Assembly (NCBI GenBank): GCA_020636195.1
Contig: JACJYH010000006.1
Coordinates: forward strand, 124,001-188,000
Reading direction: 5' to 3'
Length of the DNA stretch: 64,000 bases
DNA from: Lewinellaceae bacterium
GTDB taxonomy: Bacteria > Bacteroidota > Bacteroidia > Chitinophagales > Saprospiraceae
The notes under the pieces: generated by a model
Database searches by the model: none
Seen by the model: the letters and a program-made list of their open reading frames with translations, nothing else
What the model was told of the DNA's origin: nothing
In this document: positions 51,609-62,251 of the stretch, one piece after another
How positions within the stretch are numbered: the first letter of the stretch is position 1
How the letters are laid out: every line of letters begins with the position of its first letter
Position numbers and translations under genes: made by a program

Positions 51609-54077
51609 TCACTCAAACAGTGCACTCAATCTGATCGTAAAACCATTTTTTAAGTCCAAGTTGTGGCCTTTTCCTATTGTATAATCGACTGAAAAAAGCT
51701 CCAAAGGACCAATTTTAAAATTTTCAAGACCAATAAATCCTTCTATATATCCGCCATTATTCGGAGTATATAGTGCTGAACTTCCGAATACAAACGTCAA
51801 TTTGGTCTTTCGAAGGAGTGGGAGATATTTCGCCACGTATCCATTAAAATGATGTCGGAAATTGTATTGAACGCTCCATTTGTTAGATGAATATTGGTAA
51901 TAAGGTAGTAGGTTGAATGCAGATAGATCCGGATTGATTGGCATAGTGACTTCATTACCTATTTGGTGGATAAAATCTCCAAAATAGGATGGGGAAGCAT
52001 GGAAAAATGTAGTGGCTTCGATGTTGTAACTAAAATAACCAAGCAGTCTGAAATTCACATACGTATCTCTCAGTTTAAATTGGTTTTTGATAAAGGTGCT
52101 AGAGTGATTGTCCAAAGGATGGCCAATGGTGGCGCTAATATGTACATTTGGCCAGTTGGATTGGTCCCTAACTTTGAGATTTGGAAGAGAAGCATACGTT
52201 TGTGCCGGACTCCAAACAAAGCCTAGTTGGGCCATGATGTAGCTATTTTCTTTTAGCTGTGACTCGTTTTCTACACCCAATGGAATATTATTCTCATATT
52301 CTCGCTGTTGAAATCTCCAGCTATACTGACTGTGAATGGCCATAGGTCGGCGGTGCATCCATTCTAAAGTTGTAGATAGGTATAATCCATTGGAAATTTC
52401 ACTTTTAAAACTTGCTGAAATGAAGTCTTTTTCAAAGAGTTTTATTTTATTGACCTTGTCCAGTAAAGAATTCCACGTATTACTTCTTTCTGATATAGGC
52501 TGCCTAGGATCGAATTGCAAAACTTTCCTTCCAAATTCTACTTTCCAAAAGGTTTGATTGTAATTATTAGATAAGTATTCCAATGAAAATGCGGATTTGA
52601 TTCTCTTATCAGCAAGTCCATACTGCAAGGTATTTTGAATAGTGAATTTTCTAAAAGAAGAATCGGATTGTGTCCAATATGTGTTCAAATTAATTTTTGT
52701 CCCTTCTAATGCATTGAACCGAATGAGCGCCGATGGATCCCGTATGCCTGCATGTCTGCTTTTGTATGAATTACTCCATTGATATCCTAATAGGAGATCA
52801 GAAATTTTGAAAGCATTGTTCTTCCTGTCTATGGAGTCTTGGTAAGATTTTGATGTCCATATTTTTTTCAAAGAATCTTTCCGGATATAGTCTAGTTTTT
52901 CTTCTAATGTGAGTGGAATTGGTCTTAAAGTTTCCCATTCCATCCTATTTCCTGATGTTTTGGCGTCTTGGGTTACTAAAAATGTCTCTTTGGTATTTAC
53001 TTTCGTTGAAACATCAGCATCGAAAACGTATCTTGAAAAAACATGGTGAAAATTTCCTGACACAGTAAAACCTAAAATATTTGACCTAAATGATAGTTTC
53101 TGAGCAAATAAAGCATAGATATCATCAGTTGGAAGGTAGATTTGGTGTATGTGTATGCTGTCTAGAAATGCTATTGAGATGCTATTTTTATTGATATCTA
53201 CATCCATTCCAGTGATCATATAGTTTTTGTCTTCGATATAGATGACACCTGAAAATAAAGGTTCGTATTTTGAAATAGGGATGATGGATATTTTATATAT
53301 CATTGAGCCCTGATCACTGATTTCTTTGCCTAAAAGTTTATAATGATAATACTCCAAAGCTTTATCCGCAATCGGGCTAACCAAAGTTCTATTGAATTGG
53401 ATGTAGTCATTGTAAAAATTGAAAGTTCCACCATCAAACTGGTTTGCCATATATACGACATCAGTACCCGAAGAAGTAGATGATATCATGATTTCTTTGG
53501 TTTTATCAGGATACTGAAAATAGAATTTGGATGTGGATTCGGAGAAATAAAGAATTCCCTGACCTGAAGTGTCCACAAGTCCACCCAGCGTTCCTAAGTT
53601 TTCACCTAGAAATTTTTCAGGCATTTTATCCATTCTGATCAATGACTTGGCATAAATATCAGCTGTGTAAGTCTGATGTTTTATTTTATTTTTTGCTTTT
53701 TCTGCTATTGTTTTCCTTATGATGTCATATGCAGGATCTTCCCGTTTTGTTGATATGACGAGTTCATCTATTATAAATTCTTGGGAATGCAGGGTGACAT
53801 TAATGGTTTGCTGACGCCTAGAATTGATTTTTTTATATACGGTTTCATAACCAATATATTGGAACACTAAAGTAGCAGTATCAGATTTTGCTGATTCTAT
53901 GAAATATTCTCCTTTTTCATTACAAATGGTACCGTTGGTGCTGTTTGCCCAATATACAGCAGCAAAAGGCAGAGGTTGACCTGACTGATCTCGCACCATA
54001 CCACTAATTTGGGCAGATAAAGTGCCACAAGTCAGAAGTCCAATACAAAAGAAAAAAGAATATCTAAGTCGATACAT
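51609..54077 (-). CDS. DUF5686 and carboxypeptidase-regulatory-like domain protein
   Basis: The 822-residue protein has a signal peptide (LTCGTLSAQ), an N-terminal CarboxypepD_reg-like domain (about 25-105, ISGMVRDQSGQPLPFAAVYW), and the DUF5686 region (about 125-815) of probable barrel strands, beginning DIIRKTIAEKAKNKI. This pair of domains is typical of Bacteroidota outer-membrane proteins of unknown function. It lies convergent with the Omp85 gene (stop codons 11 bases apart), and the lipoprotein gene upstream ends one base before its start region. Confidence 0.85.
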   Translation of the reverse strand: MYRLRYSFFFCIGLLTCGTLSAQISGMVRDQSGQPLPFAAVYWANSTNGTICNEKGEYFIESAKSDTATLVFQYIGYETVYKKINSRRQQTINVTLHSQEFIIDELVISTKREDPAYDIIRKTIAEKAKNKIKHQTYTADIYAKSLIRMDKMPEKFLGENLGTLGGLVDTSGQGILYFSESTSKFYFQYPDKTKEIMISSTSSGTDVVYMANQFDGGTFNFYNDYIQFNRTLVSPIADKALEYYHYKLLGKEISDQGSMIYKISIIPISKYEPLFSGVIYIEDKNYMITGMDVDINKNSISIAFLDSIHIHQIYLPTDDIYALFAQKLSFRSNILGFTVSGNFHHVFSRYVFDADVSTKVNTKETFLVTQDAKTSGNRMEWETLRPIPLTLEEKLDYIRKDSLKKIWTSKSYQDSIDRKNNAFKISDLLLGYQWSNSYKSRHAGIRDPSALIRFNALEGTKINLNTYWTQSDSSFRKFTIQNTLQYGLADKRIKSAFSLEYLSNNYNQTFWKVEFGRKVLQFDPRQPISERSNTWNSLLDKVNKIKLFEKDFISASFKSEISNGLYLSTTLEWMHRRPMAIHSQYSWRFQQREYENNIPLGVENESQLKENSYIMAQLGFVWSPAQTYASLPNLKVRDQSNWPNVHISATIGHPLDNHSSTFIKNQFKLRDTYVNFRLLGYFSYNIEATTFFHASPSYFGDFIHQIGNEVTMPINPDLSAFNLLPYYQYSSNKWSVQYNFRHHFNGYVAKYLPLLRKTKLTFVFGSSALYTPNNGGYIEGFIGLENFKIGPLELFSVDYTIGKGHNLDLKNGFTIRLSALFE

Positions 54078-54078
54078 A

Positions 54079-54753
54079 TCACTTTAAGGGTTCGAAAACC
54101 CTTTGGTAGTAGGTTTTTGGTGTGTCATTGACAAAGCCCCATTTTTCCAACCATTGTTTTTCATCATCATACTGCATTATCTTATATGTTTCCTTACCGA
54201 TGGTGTCTTGATTTTCGTTTAAAATGAACATTTCAGTGACGTTTCCGTAAAAATCGTTTGTGAATACATATTTTCTTGATGGATAAAAGTTTTGATCCAC
54301 GATGGTTTTTGACGCTAAAAAACCATTATGATCATAAGTATATTTTTCAAATCTGAGTACTTCATTTGTGCTACCATCAAAAGCCTCGCTGCTTGTCTTC
54401 TTGCCACTGTTATGATAAATAAACCGATAATAACTCAATAATTTTCCTGTACTATCAAAGTAGTCAGCGCCTGACGATAAGGTGTCATTGCCTATAAATT
54501 TCTGAATTTCTTTGCCCTTTAGACTGTTGTCAGGATTTAAGTAATGGGTTTCAGATTTTTGTCCTTTGTTCCAAATGTTCTTTTCGACATAAAGCAAATC
54601 TCCATGTTTATATCCATTTCCGTCTTGAATGGCATTGTAGATTTTTATAATTTCTGTCTTAGAATTTGAATGAGTTCCTTGATGTGCCGACCCTTCGTCT
54701 TTGCAAGACCACAAAGAGATGCAAATGATACAAAACCAACTAACTTTCCACAT
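54079..54753 (-). CDS. Hypothetical lipoprotein
   Basis: The 224-residue product has a lipoprotein signal ending LWSC (Cys17) and repeats of short strand pairs (YHNSGKKTSSEAFDG, YTYDHNGFLASKTI, FTNDFYGNVTEMFIL) that recall YD- or YwqK-type repeats. No function is assigned. It overlaps the YheT-like gene by 14 bases, so it belongs to the same minus-strand operon with the DUF5686 gene. Confidence 0.7.
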   Translation of the reverse strand: MWKVSWFCIICISLWSCKDEGSAHQGTHSNSKTEIIKIYNAIQDGNGYKHGDLLYVEKNIWNKGQKSETHYLNPDNSLKGKEIQKFIGNDTLSSGADYFDSTGKLLSYYRFIYHNSGKKTSSEAFDGSTNEVLRFEKYTYDHNGFLASKTIVDQNFYPSRKYVFTNDFYGNVTEMFILNENQDTIGKETYKIMQYDDEKQWLEKWGFVNDTPKTYYQRVFEPLK

Positions 54754-55696
54754 GATCGCTTATAAATTTTAATATTGTCAATTCATTCCAATTGAATGGA
54801 GCGCCAAAGTTAGCGAATCCCACATGACCGCCATAGGATGGCATAGATAAATAAAAATTTTTATGACCTTGTGCCATGTTTATAGGAAAGCAACTTGGAG
54901 ACAGAAAGGTATCATCTTTTGCATTGATCAACAAAGTAGGGATAACAGCATTGGGCAGTGATTTCAAACTGCTGTTTTGGAAATAATAATCGTCAGCATC
55001 TCTAAATCCATGAATGGGCGCAGTGAAGTAATCATCAAAATCCACAAGGTTTTTAACTTTTGACATATTTTCTATCTGAATTTCGGGAAACTGTGTCGCT
55101 TTCTGCCTCATCTTGTTTGAAAGTGATTTGAGGAAGTTTCTTTGATAAATGATGTTTTTGCGTTTTTTGATTTCGATACTGCTGCCCTTCAGATCACAAG
55201 GTACAGAAACACCAATAGCACAGCGTATATTGTGGGGCACCGTAAATACTTGATCTGTCGTATATTTTAAAACAACGTTGCCACCCAAACTAAAACCAAT
55301 CAAAACTACAGTCTCATAATCGATAGTATGATTTTGAATATAATGGTGCAAATCTGCCGTGAATCCACTATGGTATAATGATTTTTGAAGATTGATTGGA
55401 CCACTGCAGGATCTAAAATTGATACATGAAACATCCCAACCGTGTTGTGCTAACAATTCTGATGTGCCAAGCATGTATTGCGAGTATGCAGAACCTTCCA
55501 AACCGTGTAGCAATACAGCAAGTTTCTTTTGTTTGTCATGAACATTATCCACATCAAAAAAATCTTGATCAGGAGTGAAAACTCTTTGTCTTGAATATAC
55601 GATATTTGACTTCCTAAATAAATAGGGGAAAAGTGTATTGATATGCGCATTTCTCAGCCATATCGGAGGTGTATAGTTGACTTCTAATATCGGCAT
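54740..55696 (-). CDS. YheT-like alpha/beta hydrolase
   Basis: The 318-residue protein belongs to the UPF0017/YheT branch: PPIWLRNAHINTLFP at the N-terminus, LLHGLEGSAYSQY (oxyanion), GFSLGGNV with nucleophile Ser136, and the Asp/His of the triad in NAKDDTFLS and GGHVGF. YheT proteins are ester or lipid hydrolases of uncertain substrate. It is followed by the lipoprotein gene (overlap 14 bases) and preceded by the GDPD gene (3 bases). Confidence 0.87.
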   Translation of the reverse strand: MPILEVNYTPPIWLRNAHINTLFPYLFRKSNIVYSRQRVFTPDQDFFDVDNVHDKQKKLAVLLHGLEGSAYSQYMLGTSELLAQHGWDVSCINFRSCSGPINLQKSLYHSGFTADLHHYIQNHTIDYETVVLIGFSLGGNVVLKYTTDQVFTVPHNIRCAIGVSVPCDLKGSSIEIKKRKNIIYQRNFLKSLSNKMRQKATQFPEIQIENMSKVKNLVDFDDYFTAPIHGFRDADDYYFQNSSLKSLPNAVIPTLLINAKDDTFLSPSCFPINMAQGHKNFYLSMPSYGGHVGFANFGAPFNWNELTILKFISDHVES

Positions 55697-55699
55697 GAA

Positions 55700-56644
55700 T
55701 TATTCAGGATGTTTGAGCAAGCCTTGTGAAATTTCGATCACTTTATCAGGATAATCAGTGATGATGCCATCAACACCACAATCTAAAAGCCTGAGAAGGT
55801 CATCTTCATCATTGACAGTCCAAGGGATGACTTGAATATTTTGGGAGTGGCATGAAGCGACTGAAGATTTACTTACCAAAGTGTGTCGTGGACTATAAAT
55901 ATTGGGTTTGAAAGATAAAGATTTTAAATTGGTGTCCAGATTTTTATGATTATCGATTAATAGGGCAATAGTAATATCACTTTTCGCAGCTTTGCAAATT
56001 TCTAAAATTGTTGGATCAAAGGACTGAATAGTACACTTTGATGTAATGTTTTTTTCCTCCAGAACTTCCAATAATTTTTTCACCAATACGGAATCTTGCG
56101 GATAGAAAGTGCCTACTTGTTCCCGATCGTATTTCAATTCTATATTGTATTTGATTTGAGACTTTGAGCTGCTTTGTGTAAAGGCTTCTATTGTATCGAT
56201 GACTTCTTGGAGCGTTGGCTTGTAGCACGGAATTTTAGATTGTAGCGGAAATTTAGAATTTCCCTTCAAACCAACATCAAACATTTGCACTTCTGCAGTT
56301 GTCATGGAGAAAATATTGTGAGATTTTTCATCACTTTTTGTGATGTTTTTCCCATTTGGTGTAGTAGAAAATAAATGGTTAAAATAAGGTTCGTGGGATA
56401 CTATAAGGTCACCATCTTTGTCCATCACTACATCCATCTCTAGCGTAGAAACACCAAGGTTTACCGCTTCTACAAACGCAGGAATTGTGTTTTCGGGCAT
56501 CAATCCCCTACATCCTCTATGGCCTTGGATATCCGGAATTCGGGTTATGATGACTGGATGTGGTTTACACATGCTCATTGAAAAGAGGAGTAGCACCAAA
56601 ATAAAGTGCAAATTCCGGTTAATTGTATTACAACATAACACCAA
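55700..56644 (-). CDS. Glycerophosphodiester phosphodiesterase
   Basis: The 314-residue lipoprotein-like product (signal FILVLLLFSMSMC) hydrolyses glycerophosphodiesters to glycerol-3-phosphate and an alcohol. GDPD motifs are GHRGCRGLMPENTIPAF (HR and EN), LEMDVVMDKDGDLIVSHE (ExD and H) and YNIELKYD. The C-terminal IIPWTVNDEDDLLRLLDCGVDGIITDYPD is also typical. It overlaps the preceding gene by 17 bases. Confidence 0.9.
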   Translation of the reverse strand: MVLCCNTINRNLHFILVLLLFSMSMCKPHPVIITRIPDIQGHRGCRGLMPENTIPAFVEAVNLGVSTLEMDVVMDKDGDLIVSHEPYFNHLFSTTPNGKNITKSDEKSHNIFSMTTAEVQMFDVGLKGNSKFPLQSKIPCYKPTLQEVIDTIEAFTQSSSKSQIKYNIELKYDREQVGTFYPQDSVLVKKLLEVLEEKNITSKCTIQSFDPTILEICKAAKSDITIALLIDNHKNLDTNLKSLSFKPNIYSPRHTLVSKSSVASCHSQNIQVIPWTVNDEDDLLRLLDCGVDGIITDYPDKVIEISQGLLKHPE

Positions 56645-57068
56645 CCGTCAATACAAATTGATTGTCATTTAAAATCCATCTTGGTTCCACAAAATAATCC
56701 AATTTTTCAGCTTCATATTTCAAGAATACACCAAGAGATAGCGAATTGACCGTTGTGGAAGTATAGGTGAAATTAAGACCTGCAAATGGGTTGAGAATAA
56801 ACTTGCCTTCGTTGACATTCAGCAATTTATAATGTAGGTCACCATCTATTGCCCATGATACAGACTTGGAGAAATAATATGTGGCATTGGCATGGATGTC
56901 AAAATTTGAACCGATTCCAAAACCTACTTTACCAGTGATGCCTAATGCATTGTAAATTTTATTGTTGTTGTATCGAAGTCCTGCTCCAAATTTTACTTGA
57001 GAATGTGCAGTGTATAATGTGCCCAAAAGTAACACAAATGCTAAAAGAAAATGCTTTTTAGTTATCAT
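56628..57068 (-). CDS. Small outer-membrane beta-barrel-like protein
   Basis: The 146-residue product has a signal peptide (FLLAFVLLLGTLYTAHSQ) and alternating barrel strands (VKFGAGLRYNNNKI, VGFGIGSNFDIHANATYYF, LNFTYTSTTVNSLSLGVF, FVEPRWILNDNQFVLTVG). It is probably an OmpW- or MipA-like small barrel; the exact family is not clear. It starts a four- or five-gene minus-strand operon that includes GDPD, YheT-like, lipoprotein and DUF5686 genes. Confidence 0.72.
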   Translation of the reverse strand: MITKKHFLLAFVLLLGTLYTAHSQVKFGAGLRYNNNKIYNALGITGKVGFGIGSNFDIHANATYYFSKSVSWAIDGDLHYKLLNVNEGKFILNPFAGLNFTYTSTTVNSLSLGVFLKYEAEKLDYFVEPRWILNDNQFVLTVGVML

Positions 57069-57500
57069 GCTTTTATTTCTTGGTTTTGCAATTGAGAAAT
57101 AGGTATTTCAAATATCAAGACAAAAATAATAAACATATCCATATTTGAAAATTTCTGTAGTCATGATTTTAAAATTGCATTGGTAAATGGTGCGAATTTT
57201 ATAGATAAGACGCTACTTCATATTAATAAATATTATTTTATGTCATGGCGCAACTTCCAAACAATATTTTTGTGTATTATTTTGACGGTTTTGTTTTATA
57301 AAAATGGGCTTAAATGGAAATTCTAATTGACTCAATCTAAAAAATTATTATTTATTAAAACATTGTAAATGAACTATTAAAGTATTTTATAAAAAAATAT
57401 ATTAATACAAAATTAATTTAATATTAAGAAATGATTAACATTGCTAAATTTTTATATTAAGTACAAATAAAATTTATAACTAACCGTAATTTAAGATTTT
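57069..57500. other. 432 bp AT-rich intergenic region
   Basis: This lies between divergent genes, upstream of SusC. It is very AT-rich. I see no convincing gene, repeat of the MITE type, or anti-sigma/sigma pair that often precedes SusC genes. Confidence 0.5.
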
Positions 57501-60500
57501 ATGAAACACATTTATTTAACGCTTTTAATGCTATTCGTTTGGCTCGGTTCTGCCTACAGCCAAAGAATAATTTCCGGTACCGTATCTGATGAAACAGGAG
57601 CGCCACTTATTGGTGTCAATGTCATTTCGGGTCAGGATAAAACCCTTGGTACCATTACAGATATTGATGGTCATTTTGCGCTCAAAGTGCCAAATGAAAC
57701 AAGTACTTTGCAACTCAGCTACACAGGTTTCAAAACTCAAGAGATTGCCATTAGCGAAGACAATATGGTAAATGTTGTCATGTCAGAAGGTGTCCTCGTA
57801 GATGAAATCGTCGTTGTGGGATACGGAGAGCAAAGAAAGAGCGATGCTACTTCTTCTATTTCCAGTATCACAGGATCAAAATTGGAAGGATTGATTGCTC
57901 CGACTGCGGTGACTACATTGGCAGGTCGAGCAGCCGGTGTTCAAATTAATACACCTACAGGAATACTAGGTCAAACACCTGTGATCAGGATTCGTGGCGT
58001 GGCGTCCGTAAATTCCGGAACAGACCCGCTGATAGTCGTAGATGGAATGCCCATTTATTCGAACAGTCTTGGTGGGTATGCTAGTACATCAGGATTAGGG
58101 GATATCAATCCAGCAGATATCGAATCTTATGAAGTGCTCAAAGATGGTGCTGCCACAGCCATTTATGGTTCTAGAGGCGCCAATGGTGTCATCCTCATCA
58201 CCACCAAAAAAGGTAAAAAAGGGGCTGCAAAAGTGACTCTCAGCTCAGTTTTCGGACTTGCAAATCCGGTGAAGACATTTGACCTCCTAAAAACAAAAGA
58301 TTTCTTGGTGATTTCCAACGAGAAAAGAACCAATAGAGGCCAAACTCCTTGGGCCGTTGGCGATACATACGATACGGATTGGCAAGCAGCTGTCCTCAAC
58401 AGTAACGCTTTTCAAATGTCTCATTCATTAGGAGTCAGCGGTGGTAGTGAAATGAATACATATTATCTTTCATTAAATTACACTGGTCAAGATGGTATTG
58501 CAAAGGACAACAGTATGGATAGATTTGGATTCAATGCAAATATTGAACAGAAAATCGGTAAGAGATTGACTTTGGGTGGTAAGATGATGTACACACAAAC
58601 TAAGTATGATGGATTGAATACCGGAAGGAACTCACTTTCAGGTAATATATTCAATGCGATGCGTCAATTGCCTAATACACCTATTTTGAACCCGGATCAT
58701 CCGACAGGTTATAATTTATCCACAAACAATACTGTTGTGGGACAGTGGGACAATACTGATCCCGTGGGTGATAATATTTCAAACATTGGTTATGTATTAG
58801 ACCATAATACTTATCAATCCACAGTAAAGAGACTATTGGGGAATTTTTATACTTCGGTAGATATTATGAGTGGATTAAATTATAAATTTCAACTAAGCTT
58901 GGATAATCCGAATACTTCAGGATTTTTATATTGGAATCCTGTACATGGTGATGGTGCCGGTTCAAATGGTAGATTACAAAATAGTTCAGATGATTTGTTA
59001 AGATGGGACCTGCAGCATGTTGTCAATTATAACAAACTCATTCAAAACAAGCATAGTATCGGTATTACAGCAGTAGCTGAGTACCAAAAGTCAAATTACA
59101 ATTACTTTGAAAGTATAGGTACCAATTTATTGAATGAGTTTTACAATAAGGTTACTGTTTCCAATGCCTATGCTGTTCAAGAATCTGGCGGAGGTGCTTC
59201 GGCTGATGGTATCATTTCCTACCTGGGTAGATTGAATTACAACTATGATCAGAGGTATTTTGGACAGATTTCTCTTAGAAGAGATGGTTTATCTAAACTT
59301 GCTCCTGCCAACAGATGGAATAACTTCTTGGGTTATTCATTGGGATGGAATATCGCCAATGAATCATTTTGGTCAGATCTAAAACATACCATATCCTCAT
59401 TTAAAGTCAGATATTCTTTCGCCGCAGTTGGAAATACAGACATTGGCACCTATCCTTACTTTGGATTGACAGGTGCTTCACCATATAATGGGTTGAATGG
59501 TATTGCATTTTCTCAGTTTGGAAATGATGCGCTTACTTGGGAGACAAGTAACAAAACTGACTTTGGAGCGGATTTGGGATTTATGAATGATAGAATAAAG
59601 GTGACCCTTGATTACTTCATCAACAATATTGATAATTTAGTGTTCTCGGAACCACTTGCACCATCACTTGGGGTACCTTACAATAAGATCAATAAAAATA
59701 TTGGTAAATCTCTAAACAAAGGATTCGAGACCGAAATCAAGTATGATGTCATTGATAATAAATCCTTCTCTTGGACATTAGGAGCAAACCTAACCTTGAT
59801 TAAGAATAAGATTGTAGCATTGCCAAATGGCGGAGCCGATATCATAGGAGGAAGTTCTACTGACATCAATATTCAGCCTAACATCATCATCAGGGAAGGT
59901 GAATCCATGAACAGTATCTATGGATACGAATATTGGGGCGTTAATCCTGCTAATGGAAATCCAGTTTATGTGAAAGTAGACGGCAGTCTTGTGCAAGGAA
60001 ATGTTGCAGATTCAAAGTATTATTTATTCGATGAGGCAAATCCCGGCACTTTAGGAGAAGTTTCATCGCTGAGTGCTGCTACAGATAGGAAAATATTGGG
60101 TAATACGCTTCCTACATATTATGGTGGTATTTCTTCCGATATGAATTACAAGAATTTTGATTTGAAATTCCTCGTAAGATTCAGTGGAGGCAACAAAATT
60201 TTCAATGCTACAAGAAGAGACCTTATGAATATGAACCTCAATAATAACAGCGCAGAAATATTGGGTAGATGGCAGAATGTAGAAAATCCAGGAGATGGGC
60301 AAACACCAATTTTATGGGCAAGTTCGAATACTTTTGTCAACCTGACCAGTAGTGCCACCACTCGATTTTTGGAAGATGGAGACTTTATCAATTTGGATAA
60401 TATTTCATTAGGTTATAGTCTTCCTTCAGATTTAACCAAGAAGGTCAATATCAATAAATTGAGATTCTTCATCCAAGGGCAGAATATGCTGATCATTACA

Positions 60501-60602
60501 AAATACAAAGGATTGAACCCTGAGATGGAAACATTGGGAGTGGATCTAAACGGAACTCCAAGGGCAAAAATAGTCTCATTTGGTTTGAGTGTAGGATTTT
60601 AA
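57501..60602 (+). CDS. SusC/RagA-type TonB-linked outer-membrane protein
   Basis: The 1033-residue receptor has a signal peptide (LTLLMLFVWLGSAYSQ), a CarboxypepD_reg-like domain (about 22-100), a TonB-box-like region (DEIVVVGYGEQRKSDATSS), plug (about 120-235, VDGMPIYSNSLGG, ILITTKKGKKG) and a large C-terminal barrel ending LSVGF. It imports a glycan or peptide with SusD. The SusC-specific GYGEQ and the plug motifs leave little doubt. The SusD gene follows 28 bases later. Confidence 0.95.
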   Translation: MKHIYLTLLMLFVWLGSAYSQRIISGTVSDETGAPLIGVNVISGQDKTLGTITDIDGHFALKVPNETSTLQLSYTGFKTQEIAISEDNMVNVVMSEGVLVDEIVVVGYGEQRKSDATSSISSITGSKLEGLIAPTAVTTLAGRAAGVQINTPTGILGQTPVIRIRGVASVNSGTDPLIVVDGMPIYSNSLGGYASTSGLGDINPADIESYEVLKDGAATAIYGSRGANGVILITTKKGKKGAAKVTLSSVFGLANPVKTFDLLKTKDFLVISNEKRTNRGQTPWAVGDTYDTDWQAAVLNSNAFQMSHSLGVSGGSEMNTYYLSLNYTGQDGIAKDNSMDRFGFNANIEQKIGKRLTLGGKMMYTQTKYDGLNTGRNSLSGNIFNAMRQLPNTPILNPDHPTGYNLSTNNTVVGQWDNTDPVGDNISNIGYVLDHNTYQSTVKRLLGNFYTSVDIMSGLNYKFQLSLDNPNTSGFLYWNPVHGDGAGSNGRLQNSSDDLLRWDLQHVVNYNKLIQNKHSIGITAVAEYQKSNYNYFESIGTNLLNEFYNKVTVSNAYAVQESGGGASADGIISYLGRLNYNYDQRYFGQISLRRDGLSKLAPANRWNNFLGYSLGWNIANESFWSDLKHTISSFKVRYSFAAVGNTDIGTYPYFGLTGASPYNGLNGIAFSQFGNDALTWETSNKTDFGADLGFMNDRIKVTLDYFINNIDNLVFSEPLAPSLGVPYNKINKNIGKSLNKGFETEIKYDVIDNKSFSWTLGANLTLIKNKIVALPNGGADIIGGSSTDINIQPNIIIREGESMNSIYGYEYWGVNPANGNPVYVKVDGSLVQGNVADSKYYLFDEANPGTLGEVSSLSAATDRKILGNTLPTYYGGISSDMNYKNFDLKFLVRFSGGNKIFNATRRDLMNMNLNNNSAEILGRWQNVENPGDGQTPILWASSNTFVNLTSSATTRFLEDGDFINLDNISLGYSLPSDLTKKVNINKLRFFIQGQNMLIITKYKGLNPEMETLGVDLNGTPRAKIVSFGLSVGF

Positions 60603-60630
60603 TGGTTTAAAAGATAAAATTTATTGAATA

Positions 60631-62178
60631 ATGAAAAATAAAATGTATAAAATAATGATATTCACGCTATTGATTATATTTATCAATAGTTGTACTCAAG
60701 ATAATATTTTGGACCTTAAGCCCATAAATAATATCTCTATCGATGATGCATTCTCTACACCATCTCTCATAGCAAGTTCTGTAAATGGTATGTACAATGC
60801 AGCTGCTATTGGCCAATACAATTCTTCTTCAATCAATGGTGGTAGAGGATATATTTGGGGTGCGGCATTCGTTCAGCAAGGCGATAATAGAGGCGAAGAC
60901 GTGGTCAATACCGCTACTTTCTATCAACTGACATACACCAACACCTACGATCCTACCACTGCAAATAATGTCTATTATTGGGTGGATGGGTATAGATTGA
61001 TCAACAGAGCAAATCTTTTGATAGAAGGAGTGACAAAGGCAGTAGCTAATGGCATCATCACGGCTGAAGTTGGTAATGATTATATAGGACAAGCCAAGTT
61101 TTTCAGAGCAATCACGCATTTCGAGATGGCAAACCACTTTGCTAGACCATATAATGATACTCCAAATGGCGCCCATGAAGGGATACCATACAGAGAAGTG
61201 GGAGTAGATACACAAGGGGAAGTAGATGAAGTCTTAAAGCAAGGAAGAAACACCGTAGGAGAAATATATGCCAAAGCTTTAGCTGATCTGGATGATGCTG
61301 AAAATACCATTACAAACTCGGATAAAACTAAAGTCACTAAAAATGCTGCCATTGCATTTAAGGTTAGAATCAATTTACATAAGAGAGATTGGGCCAATGT
61401 GATCAAGGAAGGTAAAAAATTGGAGGGAGTATTCAGTTTGGAATCTCATCCGGGTAATGTATTCTTAAATGCGTACAATAACAAAGAGTCAATCTTTTCT
61501 ATTGCACATACAGCAACCCTAAATCCAAATGTCAATGCCGCTTTGGCTTCCCAGTACAAAAGGAGACTTTTGGTGTGTATAAGTCCAATTATATGGAATG
61601 ATCCTGAGTGGTTGGTGGATGATAAAAGAAGGTATGATAATGATGCCGATCCATTGGCCATGGTTTTCACTTCTTCAGGTAGAAAATACACCAATAAATA
61701 CAAAGATGTGGTCAGCTATACCGACCCTGCACCTGTGATAAGATATGCTGAAATTCTGTTGAATATGGCTGAAGCGTATGCTCGCTCAAATGATATGCCT
61801 AATGCGCTGAAAAACCTCAATCTGGTCAGAGATCGTTCATTGGCAGATCCAGCTACCCAATCTTATATATCATTTGCAGATGCTAAAGCAGTTTTGGGCG
61901 CCATCCTTAAGGAAAGAAGAATAGAATTTCTTATGGAAGGAAGAAGATGGTCTGATATCCATAGGTTACAAAATGATGATCTATTTCCTATAAGCGGTGT
62001 TCCCGCTAAAGTAGCCAATGGAAACCCTAAAGCAACTGACTTTAATGCCGGTGTGCCTTACGCTGGTGCATTAGGTGTCACCGCATTAGCAAAAGATGAT
62101 TACCGTGTCATTTGGCCGATACCTCAGATAGAGCTGAACGCTAATCCAAATTTAAGCCAAAATCCGGGATATAATTAA
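60631..62178 (+). CDS. SusD/RagB-type surface lipoprotein
   Basis: The 515-residue lipoprotein (signal IFINSC) is the substrate-binding partner of the SusC receptor. Features include TPR-like helices, ANLLIEGVTKA, RAITHFEMANHFARPYND, VIRYAEILLNMAEAYAR, ILKERRIEFLMEGRRWSDIHRL and the RagB C-terminal IPQIELNANPNLSQNPGYN. There is no glycoside hydrolase, protease or ECF regulator nearby, so the substrate is unknown. A terminator follows. Confidence 0.94.
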   Translation: MKNKMYKIMIFTLLIIFINSCTQDNILDLKPINNISIDDAFSTPSLIASSVNGMYNAAAIGQYNSSSINGGRGYIWGAAFVQQGDNRGEDVVNTATFYQLTYTNTYDPTTANNVYYWVDGYRLINRANLLIEGVTKAVANGIITAEVGNDYIGQAKFFRAITHFEMANHFARPYNDTPNGAHEGIPYREVGVDTQGEVDEVLKQGRNTVGEIYAKALADLDDAENTITNSDKTKVTKNAAIAFKVRINLHKRDWANVIKEGKKLEGVFSLESHPGNVFLNAYNNKESIFSIAHTATLNPNVNAALASQYKRRLLVCISPIIWNDPEWLVDDKRRYDNDADPLAMVFTSSGRKYTNKYKDVVSYTDPAPVIRYAEILLNMAEAYARSNDMPNALKNLNLVRDRSLADPATQSYISFADAKAVLGAILKERRIEFLMEGRRWSDIHRLQNDDLFPISGVPAKVANGNPKATDFNAGVPYAGALGVTALAKDDYRVIWPIPQIELNANPNLSQNPGYN

Positions 62179-62200
62179 TAAATTAGCAAATGTTATAAAT

Positions 62201-62233
62201 AAAAAAGGGACTTCTAAAGAGTCCCTTTTTTAT
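62201..62233 (+). terminator. Terminator after the SusD gene
   Basis: AAGGGACT and AGTCCCTT form the stem (loop tctaaag) with a T-run. It marks the end of the SusCD transcript. Confidence 0.85.
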
Positions 62234-62251
62234 TTATGTGAATACAGATTT

